Source: Clostridiales bacterium
Lineage (GTDB): Bacteria > Bacillota > Clostridia > Christensenellales > Pumilibacteraceae
DNA length: 41,914 bases
NCBI GenBank assembly: GCA_031286385.1
Contig: JAITUJ010000002.1
Span: forward strand, 1-41,914
Direction of reading: 5' to 3'
Shown here: in pieces, positions 25,461 through 33,610 of the stretch
Numbering within the stretch: position 1 is the first letter of the stretch
Layout of the letters: each line of letters opens with the position of its first letter
Notes under the pieces: model-generated
What the model was told of the DNA's origin: nothing
Databases searched by the model: none
The model's input: only the letters and a program-made list of their open reading frames with translations
Position numbers and translations under genes: made by a program

Positions 25461-25489
25461 AGTATACAATATTTTACAACTAAATGCAA
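25461..25489 (-). promoter_or_regulatory. Promoter of the large surface protein gene
   Basis: On the minus strand TTGCAT (25484-25489), 17 bases, TATACT (25461-25466). The -35 and spacer lie within the first of two 21-bp direct repeats. Confidence 0.7.
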
Positions 25490-25512
25490 CTATATTTTAC
25501 AACTAAATGCAA
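25469..25512. repeat. 21-bp direct repeat, two copies at 23-bp period
   Basis: Identical 21-base segments at 25469-25489 and 25492-25512, overlapping the -35 region of the minus-strand promoter. The spacing of about two helical turns suits cooperative binding of a regulator. Confidence 0.85.
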
Positions 25513-25652
25513 ATTTTTTTCCACCAATTTTTTCATCAAAAATTTTTGGGCAAACTTGTATTTTTTCACTATTTTGTGCTAGTTTACATTGAACAATACT
25601 ATCATCTATTTATTCTTGGTTATTGCAATTTTGTATAATACAATAATTTTGC

Positions 25653-25682
25653 TTGACTTACACTTTATTTTAGTAGTATAAT
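25653..25682 (+). promoter_or_regulatory. Promoter of the rnf operon
   Basis: TTGACT (25653-25658), 18 bases, TATAAT (25677-25682). The leader is about 57 nt. Confidence 0.8.
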
Positions 25683-25746
25683 GTTGGTGATTAAGTATAT
25701 AATAAGTTTTGATGGGGCACAAACTCTTTGATTTTGAGGAAAATTT

Positions 25747-27114
25747 ATGAAGCAAAATGTCAAGCATAAAAAGCCTAAGAGCTTTCCAATTGGTGTACAT
25801 ACCATAGATAATAAACTGTCTCAATTTGCTCCAATAGAATTTATGCATGCCCCTGACACAGTTTATATAGCTATGCAACAGAATATTGGCAAGCCTAGTT
25901 TGCCTGTGGTCAAACCCGGTGATTATGTCAAGATGGGGCAAATGATTGCAAAAGCTAGCGAAGGGCTAGGTGCAAATATATTTTCTAGTGTGAGCGGTAC
26001 AGTACAAGCTTTGAATGTAAAAAGACCTTCAACTTCTGGTATTGCAAATCATATTCAAATAAAAAACGATGGTCTAAACACACAACATTTACTGCAAAGC
26101 TTGGAAAATCCTACTCCTGATGAAATTTGTCAAAGAATTTTTGACAGTGGCATTGTAGGTTTAGGGGGGGCTGGTTTTCCAACGCACATAAAAGCAAAAG
26201 TGGACAAACAAGTACAAACCTTAATCATCAATGGTGCAGAGTGTGAACCTTATATAACTTGTGATCACAGAATTATGCTAGACTATACTAGTGAGTTTTT
26301 AAAAGGTGCGGACTTTTTGGCAAAATGCGTGCACGCAAAACAAGTTGTGATTGCTTTTAAAAATAGAGATCGGCTATTGGAATCTAAAATAAAAGACAGT
26401 ATCAAACAAAACAAATTGGACAACATGGATACCATGTCTTTTGACTCCATCTATCCGTTGGGCGCAGAGAAACAACTGGTGTACAGCGTGACAGGCAAAA
26501 AAGTTCCCATAAGAAACATTCCTCTGTCCGTTGGAGTTGTGGTTGCAAATGTTGCCACAGTGCTTGCAATTTATCAGTCCGTTGTGCAAGGCAAGACCTG
26601 TTATCAAAGAGTATTGACGGTTACAGGTAAAGGTGTCAAAGAACAAAAAAATATTTGGGTTGCCAATGGTACCCCTTTTGAACAAGTTTTACAGTTTGCT
26701 GGTGCAAATATGCAGGATACTCCAAGTCAAAGTGCTGTTGGCAATATTGTAAAGTTGATAGCAGGTGGACCAATGATGGGATATGCTGTCGACAATACGC
26801 AAGTCGTCACCACAAAAACAACGAACTGCATTTTGGCTTTGACAGCAGAGGAAGTGAATATTGAAACCCCTTTGGAGTGCATCAACTGTGCAGGTTGTAG
26901 CAAGGTTTGTCCAATGAAACTTATGCCCATGTTTATACATCAATACGGTCAAGCACAAGATGCCACAAACGCTGCTAAGTACGGTGCAAAAGATTGTATT
27001 GAATGTGGGTGTTGCAGTTTTGTCTGTCCATCAAAAATTCCACTAGTCCAAACAATTAGAGAGGCAAAAAAAGTGGTACAAAAGTACGAAAAAACTACAA
27101 AAAAAATCTTGTAA
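25747..27114 (+). CDS. rnfC: Rnf complex subunit RnfC (NADH-binding side)
   Basis: A 455-residue protein of normal length for clostridial RnfC, the peripheral subunit that binds NAD(H) and FMN. It has an N-terminal barrel-sandwich region (VVKPGDYVKMGQMIAKA), the flavin/nucleotide segment GLGGAGFPTHIK and NGAECEPYITCDHR, and two C-terminal [4Fe-4S] motifs, CINCAGCSKVCPMKL and CIECGCCSFVCPSKIP. All motifs are intact. GAGGAAAA lies upstream of the ATG. First gene of rnfCDGEAB. Confidence 0.95.
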   Translation: MKQNVKHKKPKSFPIGVHTIDNKLSQFAPIEFMHAPDTVYIAMQQNIGKPSLPVVKPGDYVKMGQMIAKASEGLGANIFSSVSGTVQALNVKRPSTSGIANHIQIKNDGLNTQHLLQSLENPTPDEICQRIFDSGIVGLGGAGFPTHIKAKVDKQVQTLIINGAECEPYITCDHRIMLDYTSEFLKGADFLAKCVHAKQVVIAFKNRDRLLESKIKDSIKQNKLDNMDTMSFDSIYPLGAEKQLVYSVTGKKVPIRNIPLSVGVVVANVATVLAIYQSVVQGKTCYQRVLTVTGKGVKEQKNIWVANGTPFEQVLQFAGANMQDTPSQSAVGNIVKLIAGGPMMGYAVDNTQVVTTKTTNCILALTAEEVNIETPLECINCAGCSKVCPMKLMPMFIHQYGQAQDATNAAKYGAKDCIECGCCSFVCPSKIPLVQTIREAKKVVQKYEKTTKKIL

Positions 27115-27194
27115 GGTGTCGAATTTTAAAAATTTAAGCAACTGTGACCAGAAAAGCCGATTTCAATAGGAGTATAACGGCATTACTTTAAACT

Positions 27195-28313
27195 ATGTCT
27201 ATAATACTAAACAATCCAGTAGTAAGTGTGTCACCTCATGTGACTCAACTAAACAACACAACAAGCAGAGTGATGATAGACGTTCTCATTTCACTTCTGC
27301 CTGTCGTATTGGTATCTATTTTTTTCTTTGGATATTTGGTTTTGGTCAACCTTGTTGTGTGCTGTGTTGCTTGTTTTTGGTCCGAAGTCATTTTTAACAG
27401 CGTTGTTCATAAGCAATCACCTGTCTGGAAAAATGTAAAAAAATCCTCCGTTTTCAGTGACCATTCGTTTGCAGTAACTGCTTGTATACTTGCGTTAAAT
27501 TTGCCCACAGTTATAAATGTTTGGGGTTGGAATATCCAGGATGGCGATAGCATTTTGTTTAGTTTGGATACGGTCATTTTGTGCATATTGATGAGTGTTT
27601 TTGCCATAGTGGTAGTAAAGATGTTGTTTGGTGGATTGGGTCGCAACTTTGCAAATCCCGCTGTGACAAGTAGGGTGTTTTTATTGCTTGCTTTTACATC
27701 GGGCATGATTGCTGTGCGCACAAACCCGTTCTTTGGGCTCAATCTGGGACTTGATGCCAGCAGTGGCGCTTCATGGCTGGGTTTGGTTGGGGAGGGAACT
27801 GTGCTCAATAGTACCACTTCACCAAAGGTACTTTTTAACATGTTTTTGGGCAATGTTTCTTCTGCTGCTGTGGGTGAAACAAGTGTATTTGCAATAGCCA
27901 TTGGCTATGTATATTTAGTTTTTAAAAAGGTGATTGACTGGCGTTTGCCTTTGGTTTTGATAGGCTTTACAGCTATCTTTGCGTTGGTCTTTGGTCTAGC
28001 TGATAGTAGAATAGAGTATGACAGTGTGTCAACGGTCATTGGTTACACGCTAGCACATTTACTGTCTGGTGGACTTGTCTTTGGGGCAGTTTTCATGGCA
28101 ACAGATTACTCTACCAGTCCCAATACTTTTTTAGGTGCATGCATTTTTGCATTAGGCATAGCACTGTTTACTGTGTTAATACGAATATTTGCACAATGGC
28201 CAGAAGGATTTAGTTTTTCATTGCTGTTGATGAACATCGCTACTCCCATGATAGACAGATATATCTATCCAAAGCCTTTTGGTTATGTTAGACCAGTTAG
28301 GAGTTCACAATGA
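27195..28313 (+). CDS. rnfD: Rnf complex subunit RnfD
   Basis: A 372-residue, roughly ten-helix membrane protein of the RnfD/NqrB family, which carries covalently bound FMN. Family features include FSDHSFAVTACILALNLP, GGLGRNFANPAVTSRVFLL and GGLVFGAVFMATDYSTSP. The flavin attachment motif, usually DxxSGAT, reads LDASSGASW, ending in Ser instead of Thr; the consensus recognised by ApbE-type flavin transferases allows Ser. An AGGAG lies 23 bases upstream, too far to be optimal, and an in-frame stop excludes a longer start. Confidence 0.95.
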   Translation: MSIILNNPVVSVSPHVTQLNNTTSRVMIDVLISLLPVVLVSIFFFGYLVLVNLVVCCVACFWSEVIFNSVVHKQSPVWKNVKKSSVFSDHSFAVTACILALNLPTVINVWGWNIQDGDSILFSLDTVILCILMSVFAIVVVKMLFGGLGRNFANPAVTSRVFLLLAFTSGMIAVRTNPFFGLNLGLDASSGASWLGLVGEGTVLNSTTSPKVLFNMFLGNVSSAAVGETSVFAIAIGYVYLVFKKVIDWRLPLVLIGFTAIFALVFGLADSRIEYDSVSTVIGYTLAHLLSGGLVFGAVFMATDYSTSPNTFLGACIFALGIALFTVLIRIFAQWPEGFSFSLLLMNIATPMIDRYIYPKPFGYVRPVRSSQ

Positions 28314-28348
28314 CAGCGAGATGCAAATTAAAATTGGAGGTATAAATT

Positions 28349-30682
28349 GTGAAAAGTACAACCAAATCAACGGCAATGTCCGTCATAGCACTCATGACAA
28401 TTACTTTGATAGCAACAACTATTTTGGTAGTGTTAAATGCAGTACTGCCAGGTTTTAAGTTGAAGTTGAGTGACACCGAAAAAGCACTGTTGCATGAGAT
28501 TATGCAAGCAGAAGATTTTGTAATTTACAATGATTTTGATATAAATAATTTCAATGACAACAACGGTGCAAACTCAAACAACGAGTTGAAGATGGTAATC
28601 AGAGCAAAGGGTGGTCAAGATGATGGACTGTTTGCCTTGCGTATGTCCACACAAGGGTATGGCAACAATCCAAAATTGGACTATGCGGTTGCATTTAGTT
28701 CCAATAGCAGTGTTTTGGGCATGCGTATTTTTAATGCGAATGAGACTTCTCCATATGGCAATGCGTATGACAGAGAAAATTTTTATGATGCGTTTGTTGG
28801 GCAAGTTGAGAACATTACGGCAAATAATATAAAAAACTTGATTGGTACGGGTGCAAGTGCTACGGTAGACGCCTTTGTAAAGGGAGTTGCTTTGGCTGCA
28901 AAGGCAGCCGTTTTGTTAAACAAAACGCCCGCAGTATGGAGTGACGCAAGTGCAGGTGAAACTGAACTTCTACAAAAATTGGTGCAAGATAGTACAGCAC
29001 TTTTTACAAAAGGCAATGCAGCAATTTTGAGTGAAAATGGCATATTGGATGCCAATAAGTCGCAAAATTTGATAAATGTTTATGTGCAACGCACGGGGTC
29101 AGGTGCAAATCAAACTACAATAATAGAGTCAATAGGTGATGGTGGAAATTTTGGTGAAGTCAGATTGATGACTATATTTAACCAAGCTGATGGTTTACCT
29201 ATCATCAGAATATTGAAATCTTATGCGAGCGGTACTTATGTCAATGGTGATGGTTCTCAACCAGGGAACATAGAGTATCAAGTGCCCCCAGAAAAGCTAT
29301 TTGACTACTTGATAGAGCAGAGTCTACAAATGACTAGAAGTCAAATATTTGATGACAATAATGGTTTTTTTGACATAAATTCGGGTGCAACGCAAGAAAA
29401 CGGTCCAGGAGGCACACAAAATGCCACACACGGTTTTTTGTATTCGTTGAGGAATGCATTTTTAATACACGAATCTTTGGACTATGCAAAACTGATTGAG
29501 ATAGTCAGCAACCAAAAACTTCCTGTCCCTAGTTGGGGTGTTGTTACCGCATTTGAGCGAGATATTTTGAGAAATATGATGAGTGACAGTACGCTAGAAT
29601 TTATCAAAGCAAATGACATGTTGCTACAATACTATGACGTTTTGACCCAATCTCAACCAAACCTTTTAAATATTTTTGTTTCAAATAAAAGTGACATTGT
29701 TTTACAAGTGCAATCCAATGCCGACACAAAACCAGCGTTGATGGTATCTATTGTGCAAGATACAGTGTCTAGTGTTGCGTTGAGTGCAAGTTTTGAGGAC
29801 ACATACTTTGGCGGTAATGAAAGAGAACAAAATTCAAATACAAAGTTGTTAAATGTTGCTTTAAAGCAGAGTTTTGAAGGTTTAAAATCCAGTGAAATAA
29901 CAGATGCCGAATTTGATTTTGCCATTCCATTTTTTGACACGATAAAATCAGAGATACAAAGCAATGTAAAGCAAGCATTGGACAATGCTTTTAAGATTAG
30001 AGCAATTTTGCAAAATGTAACCCAATTTGTGCAAAATGCCACCGATATAAATTGGGGAACAATACTTCCAGAAACACTTGTAAAATTGCGTGAGTTATTG
30101 GGCAAAGACAGCAATGACCAAGTGTCACAGTCACAGTTTAAAGCAGCGGGATTAAAGATGCTTGTTAAAGTAAATGCAATCAATCAGCAACAAGCAGACG
30201 CTTTGCAACCTTACTTAGTAAATGTGTTTGTGGCTTTGGACGGTTCGGGTAAAGTAATTGTTGAGGCCGAATTTAACTCAAATGACTACTCTGGCAATTC
30301 TCCAAGTGGCAATGGCAATCACGGCAACGGTCATGTGTCTGTCTTAATACTGTTTGACGGCAGTAAGGACAATCGTTTTATAGCTTCTGTCGATTTGGGC
30401 ACAATAACCTATGTGACGCCAAGTTTTCAAACTATGATGAACACTTTTGTTAAATATATTTTACCTGGTTTGACATTAAGACAAATGAATATTTCGTTTG
30501 GTGATGGTTGGTACAAGCCAGGTGACGGTGCATGGGGTGTAGATGAAAATGGAGATTTGTTGACCAGTTCGGGTGGAACATATGGCACAAACGGCGCTTT
30601 GAATGCGACAAAAAAGGCTTTTGAAATAGACAGTGTATTGGATGTTGCCAATCTGATTTCTGCGGCCAGACAGATGGTTTGA
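28349..30682 (+). CDS. rnfG: Giant RnfG-like subunit with four tandem FMN-binding-type modules
   Basis: A 777-residue protein in the rnfG position; ordinary RnfG is about 200 residues. The GTG start has GGAGGT 7 bases upstream. One N-terminal helix (about 8-32) is followed by an extracytoplasmic region that divides into four modules, roughly 35-204, 205-401, 402-572 and 573-777. Module 1 keeps the RnfG signature NANETSPYGN (family HxETPGLG) and a degenerate flavin motif GTGAS (166-170). Module 2 has a canonical DINSGAT (342-348). Module 3 has no such motif. Module 4 has SSGGT (740-744). The C-terminal parts of modules 1, 2 and 4 align around this motif, each followed by a short helix such as LRNAF or TKKAF. 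RnfG relays electrons through FMN linked to the Thr of SGAT, so one or more modules may be flavinylated. Repeat assignment is by eye. Confidence 0.8.
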   Translation: MKSTTKSTAMSVIALMTITLIATTILVVLNAVLPGFKLKLSDTEKALLHEIMQAEDFVIYNDFDINNFNDNNGANSNNELKMVIRAKGGQDDGLFALRMSTQGYGNNPKLDYAVAFSSNSSVLGMRIFNANETSPYGNAYDRENFYDAFVGQVENITANNIKNLIGTGASATVDAFVKGVALAAKAAVLLNKTPAVWSDASAGETELLQKLVQDSTALFTKGNAAILSENGILDANKSQNLINVYVQRTGSGANQTTIIESIGDGGNFGEVRLMTIFNQADGLPIIRILKSYASGTYVNGDGSQPGNIEYQVPPEKLFDYLIEQSLQMTRSQIFDDNNGFFDINSGATQENGPGGTQNATHGFLYSLRNAFLIHESLDYAKLIEIVSNQKLPVPSWGVVTAFERDILRNMMSDSTLEFIKANDMLLQYYDVLTQSQPNLLNIFVSNKSDIVLQVQSNADTKPALMVSIVQDTVSSVALSASFEDTYFGGNEREQNSNTKLLNVALKQSFEGLKSSEITDAEFDFAIPFFDTIKSEIQSNVKQALDNAFKIRAILQNVTQFVQNATDINWGTILPETLVKLRELLGKDSNDQVSQSQFKAAGLKMLVKVNAINQQQADALQPYLVNVFVALDGSGKVIVEAEFNSNDYSGNSPSGNGNHGNGHVSVLILFDGSKDNRFIASVDLGTITYVTPSFQTMMNTFVKYILPGLTLRQMNISFGDGWYKPGDGAWGVDENGDLLTSSGGTYGTNGALNATKKAFEIDSVLDVANLISAARQMV

Positions 30683-30736
30683 ATTTTAATTCATCATTAA
30701 AATTGTAATAGAAGACTCAAAGTTTTTATAAATTAT

Positions 30737-31363
30737 ATGGATAAGCAAAAAATTAAAGAGGCGCTTTTTGGAGGCCTAAACAACAATCCAGTTTTTATAT
30801 TGGTTATAGGTATGTGTCCAGTGATTGCTCAAAGCAACACCATCATCAAAGCTTTTTCTTTGGGAGCTGCAACGGCTATTGTATTGATTATAAGCAATGT
30901 TGTGGTATCATTTTTGCGCAATTTTATACCGGACAAAGTTAGGATACCTTGCTACATCACCATTGTCGCCACTATAACTGTGGTGATAATGTTGTTGATG
31001 GAATCATATCTAAATGACTTATATCAAACTTTGGGTTCGTTTTTGGCACTGGTGGCAGTAAACTGTATAATCATGGCAAGATTGGAGACATATGCTTCAA
31101 AAAATGCTCCAATTTACACAGTGTTAGATAGCGTCAGTATGGGTTTGGGTTTTGTTTTTGCCATTACAACTTTGGGAGTGGTAAGGCAATTGTTGACTAT
31201 GGCAAAGTTTGATATATTTGCCACAACTGCTGGCGGATTTATTGTGTTGGGTTTTATGATAGCAGCTTTTACAAGTGTAAGTAAGCTCATCAATGATAAA
31301 TTGCAAAAGAGAAAGCAAGTTGTAGTCGTTGAGAATTGTACATCAGCTAGGGAGATTGTTTAG
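30737..31363 (+). CDS. rnfE: Rnf complex subunit RnfE
   Basis: A 208-residue, six-helix membrane protein. NNPVFILVIGMCPVIAQSN holds the first conserved cysteine and LVAVNCIIMARLETYAS the second; with RnfA they frame the membrane Fe-S centre. Length is normal apart from a slightly longer C-terminus. It starts without a clear Shine-Dalgarno, 54 bases after rnfG. Confidence 0.95.
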   Translation: MDKQKIKEALFGGLNNNPVFILVIGMCPVIAQSNTIIKAFSLGAATAIVLIISNVVVSFLRNFIPDKVRIPCYITIVATITVVIMLLMESYLNDLYQTLGSFLALVAVNCIIMARLETYASKNAPIYTVLDSVSMGLGFVFAITTLGVVRQLLTMAKFDIFATTAGGFIVLGFMIAAFTSVSKLINDKLQKRKQVVVVENCTSAREIV

Positions 31364-31404
31364 TTTGGCTTTTTAAAACATCAAAGCCTATATAAAATAA
31401 ATTT

Positions 31405-32001
31405 ATGAATGATATAGCCACAATTTTTATAACTCTTATGATGGGTGCCTTGACATCAAATGCTGTACTCAATCAGGGATTGTCCATTTGTAGTTTTTTG
31501 GGTGTAAGTAAAAAAACTAGCAATGCCTTTGGAATGGGTGCTGCTGTCACTTTTGTACTGGTCATTTCTTCACTGATTGTATACGGTGTGCAATATTCAT
31601 TTATTGTTCCTTTTAAGTTGGAGTACTTAGACCTTATTGTCTTCATTTTGATTATTGCTGCACTTGTACAGTTGCTGGATATAGTGCTGAAAAGGTTTGC
31701 TCCTACCATGTATTCAAGTCTAGGTGTGTATTTGCCACTTGTCACTACCAACTGTGTAATTATATATACCGTAAGGCGAGTGGTGGGATATGATTTGTCT
31801 ACGCTTGGTTTATTGCAAGCCTTTTTAGACCCTTTATTTGTTGGTTTAGGTTTTATTTTGGCTATTTGTTTGATGTCTGGTGTGAGAGAGCGTCTGGCTT
31901 TGGGGAAAATACCAAAGACTTTTGAAGGTTTTCCCATAGTGTTAATTGCAGCGGGAATATTTGCTATGGCTTTCTCAGGTTTTATTGGGTTCAAAATTTG
32001 A
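31405..32001 (+). CDS. rnfA: Rnf complex subunit RnfA
   Basis: A 198-residue, six-helix membrane protein paralogous to RnfE but with inverted topology. GLSICSFLGVSKK and LVTTNCVIIYTV contain the two conserved cysteines that, with those of RnfE, bind the intramembrane Fe-S cluster. Normal length; it begins 41 bases after rnfE without an obvious ribosome binding site. Confidence 0.95.
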   Translation: MNDIATIFITLMMGALTSNAVLNQGLSICSFLGVSKKTSNAFGMGAAVTFVLVISSLIVYGVQYSFIVPFKLEYLDLIVFILIIAALVQLLDIVLKRFAPTMYSSLGVYLPLVTTNCVIIYTVRRVVGYDLSTLGLLQAFLDPLFVGLGFILAICLMSGVRERLALGKIPKTFEGFPIVLIAAGIFAMAFSGFIGFKI

Positions 32002-32072
32002 TTCTTTTGCATTTTGCTATTGTCTGTGCTTAAAATATCCATTTAAATATCAACTTATAAGGAGAGTATAAT

Positions 32073-32390
32073 ATGTTTGTACAGTATATTTTGCCAATAT
32101 TAATTTTTACTGTTGCTTCTGGTCTGATTGCTTTTGGTCTCTGCGTAACTTCCAATAAATTTGCTGTCAAAACTGATCCACTATACGACAAAATCAAATC
32201 CATTATCGGTGAAGTTAATTGCGGAGCTTGCGGATACGCTGGCTGTGCAGGATATTCAAAAGCACTGTCCACATTTGAAGATAATTTGGGCAAGTGTAGA
32301 CCTATGAAACAACAAGGATACGAACAAATTCAACAAATATTGAATGAAGAAAAATCAAAAAGGTTGCAACACATCAATAAACAAGAATAA
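32073..32390 (+). CDS. rnfB: Short RnfB: membrane helix plus first Fe-S domain only
   Basis: A 105-residue protein at the end of the operon, with AAGGAG upstream. It has an N-terminal helix (about 5-24) and the RnfB-type Fe-S domain, C50-x2-C53-x4-C58-x16-C75 (NCGACGYAGCAGY...KCRP), then a charged helical tail. Ordinary RnfB proteins are about 260-330 residues and continue with two or more ferredoxin-type [4Fe-4S] domains that take electrons from ferredoxin. Those are absent here, and no such cysteine motifs occur in any frame before the terminator 12 bases downstream, so this is a clean short form and not a frameshift. Ferredoxin must donate differently, or a separate protein supplies the missing clusters. 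Confidence 0.9.
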   Translation: MFVQYILPILIFTVASGLIAFGLCVTSNKFAVKTDPLYDKIKSIIGEVNCGACGYAGCAGYSKALSTFEDNLGKCRPMKQQGYEQIQQILNEEKSKRLQHINKQE

Positions 32391-32402
32391 ATTTTTAATT
32401 AT

Positions 32403-32434
32403 ACATTATATTTAAAAATTTTTAAATATAATGT
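32403..32434 (+). terminator. Palindrome ending the rnf operon
   Basis: A perfect 32-base palindrome (16 bases each side, centre AAAAATTTTT) 12 bases after rnfB. It probably acts as terminator or RNA 3'-end stabiliser; a smaller hairpin TAACTT/AAGTTA overlaps its 3' flank. Confidence 0.65.
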
Positions 32435-32466
32435 AACTTATTTGAAGTTACAGATATTTACACGAA

Positions 32467-32487
32467 CAAGTACTGGCAATGTACTTG
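32467..32487. promoter_or_regulatory. Inverted repeat overlapping the -35 of the first small surface gene
   Basis: CAAGTAC, 7 bases, GTACTTG. The right arm ends inside the -35 (TTGATT, 32485-32490), a typical repressor-operator position. Confidence 0.5.
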
Positions 32488-32513
32488 ATTTTTTTTTGTT
32501 TTTATGGTATACT
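32485..32513 (+). promoter_or_regulatory. Promoter of small surface protein 1
   Basis: TTGATT (32485-32490), 17-base T-rich spacer, TATACT (32508-32513). The TACTTGA context is shared with the promoters at 15137 and 33441. Confidence 0.75.
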
Positions 32514-32563
32514 TTATTGGGTCAAAGTGTACATTTATTCTATTTTGTAGAGGAGATTAATGT

Positions 32564-33256
32564 ATGATAAAAACTTTTAGAGTTATTTTGACATTTTTGT
32601 CGTTGTTTATGTCGGGTTTAGTAGCGATGTCAGTGTACAGTTTTACTGATGAGATTGCTAGTTTGGATATAAATTTTGCAAGTGGTGGTGCTAGTTATTT
32701 TGTAATTGTGAGTAACTTATTGCCTGAATATACTGTTTTACAAGGTGAAGAATTAGAGCTTGTTGTAAAAGTGGAATCAACTTACAAGCCAAATGATGTG
32801 TACTATAATTGGTTTTCTGACAATAACTTAGCCAACTCTGGTTCGGCACAATTTGATATTTATTTTTATGCCCAAATAAAGTACAATGTACCTACCGATG
32901 AGGCTGGAACTTTTTACTATCATGTGGAAATGAATTGGAAAAATTCTGCGGGTCAAAATTTTTATGCCAATAGTTTGGTTGCAAAGGTGAATGTGCATAG
33001 CGATGATACAGACGGGAACACAGAGGGAAATGGCAACACAGAGGGTAATGAGAATACGGATGGTAACGAAAATACAGACAGTAATAGTAATACAGAGGGA
33101 GAAAACAAACCAGGCAAAAAACCAAATCAGAGTACAGGAGAAAAACTGATAAGTTTTATCACAGAGAATACCGTATGGCTGTCCATTGCTGTTGTGACAA
33201 TACTGTCCGTTGGGGCGTTGTTGGTGGTAGATAGAATGCTTAAAAAGAGAGATTAA
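32564..33256 (+). CDS. Small membrane-anchored surface protein, paralogue 1
   Basis: A 230-residue protein with AGAGGAG upstream. It has an N-terminal signal segment (about 5-25), a domain of about 110 residues with beta-strand character (LLPEYTVLQGEELELVVKVE, YYNWFSDN, VPTDEAGTFYYHVEM), a low-complexity linker of GNTEGN-type hexapeptides (about 149-182), the conserved segment NKPGKKPNQSTGEKL, and a C-terminal helix with a KKRD tail. The domain looks Ig-like (Y-x-W-F core, GTFYY strand). Two paralogues follow in tandem. The function is unknown; exposure at the cell surface is inferred from topology. Confidence 0.75.
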   Translation: MIKTFRVILTFLSLFMSGLVAMSVYSFTDEIASLDINFASGGASYFVIVSNLLPEYTVLQGEELELVVKVESTYKPNDVYYNWFSDNNLANSGSAQFDIYFYAQIKYNVPTDEAGTFYYHVEMNWKNSAGQNFYANSLVAKVNVHSDDTDGNTEGNGNTEGNENTDGNENTDSNSNTEGENKPGKKPNQSTGEKLISFITENTVWLSIAVVTILSVGALLVVDRMLKKRD

Positions 33257-33285
33257 AGCTAGATTTTTAAACAGATTGTAAGAAT

Positions 33286-33345
33286 AAAAAGCAAGCGCAA
33301 CTACGCTTGCTTTTTATAGTTACTATTATAGTAACTATAAAAGTA
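33286..33345 (+). terminator. Terminator of small surface gene 1
   Basis: Stem AAAAAGCAAGCG (33286-33297) with CGCTTGCTTTTT (33304-33315), followed by a second perfect hairpin ATAGTTACTA/TAGTAACTAT. The remaining ~95 bases before the next promoter show nothing further. Confidence 0.85.
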
Positions 33346-33440
33346 TGTGCTTATCAATATTTTATGGAACTTTGTCACATTTATAGTTTTGAGTTTCAGG
33401 CTGTTACATATATTGACAACAGCAATTTTTGGCAGGATAC

Positions 33441-33469
33441 TTGATTTCTTGTGTAATTTATGATATAAT
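33441..33469 (+). promoter_or_regulatory. Promoter of small surface protein 2
   Basis: TTGATT (33441-33446), 17 bases, TATAAT (33464-33469) with an extended TGA. The leader would be about 135 nt and holds no recognised structure. Confidence 0.8.
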
Positions 33470-33610
33470 GTATTAGTTTGAAATTGTAAAATTATTTAGT
33501 TATATATATTAACTTTAATTAGCTTTACAATTGGGTAAATTAAATTTTATCAAAATAATTTTATTTAAAATGACTACAATAGAGTAAACAATGAGATCGA
33601 GGAGATGAAC

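Noticed and set aside
25606..25941. 111-codon minus-strand frame over the start of rnfC
   Set aside because: It is a shadow of rnfC and its promoter region with no translation signal.
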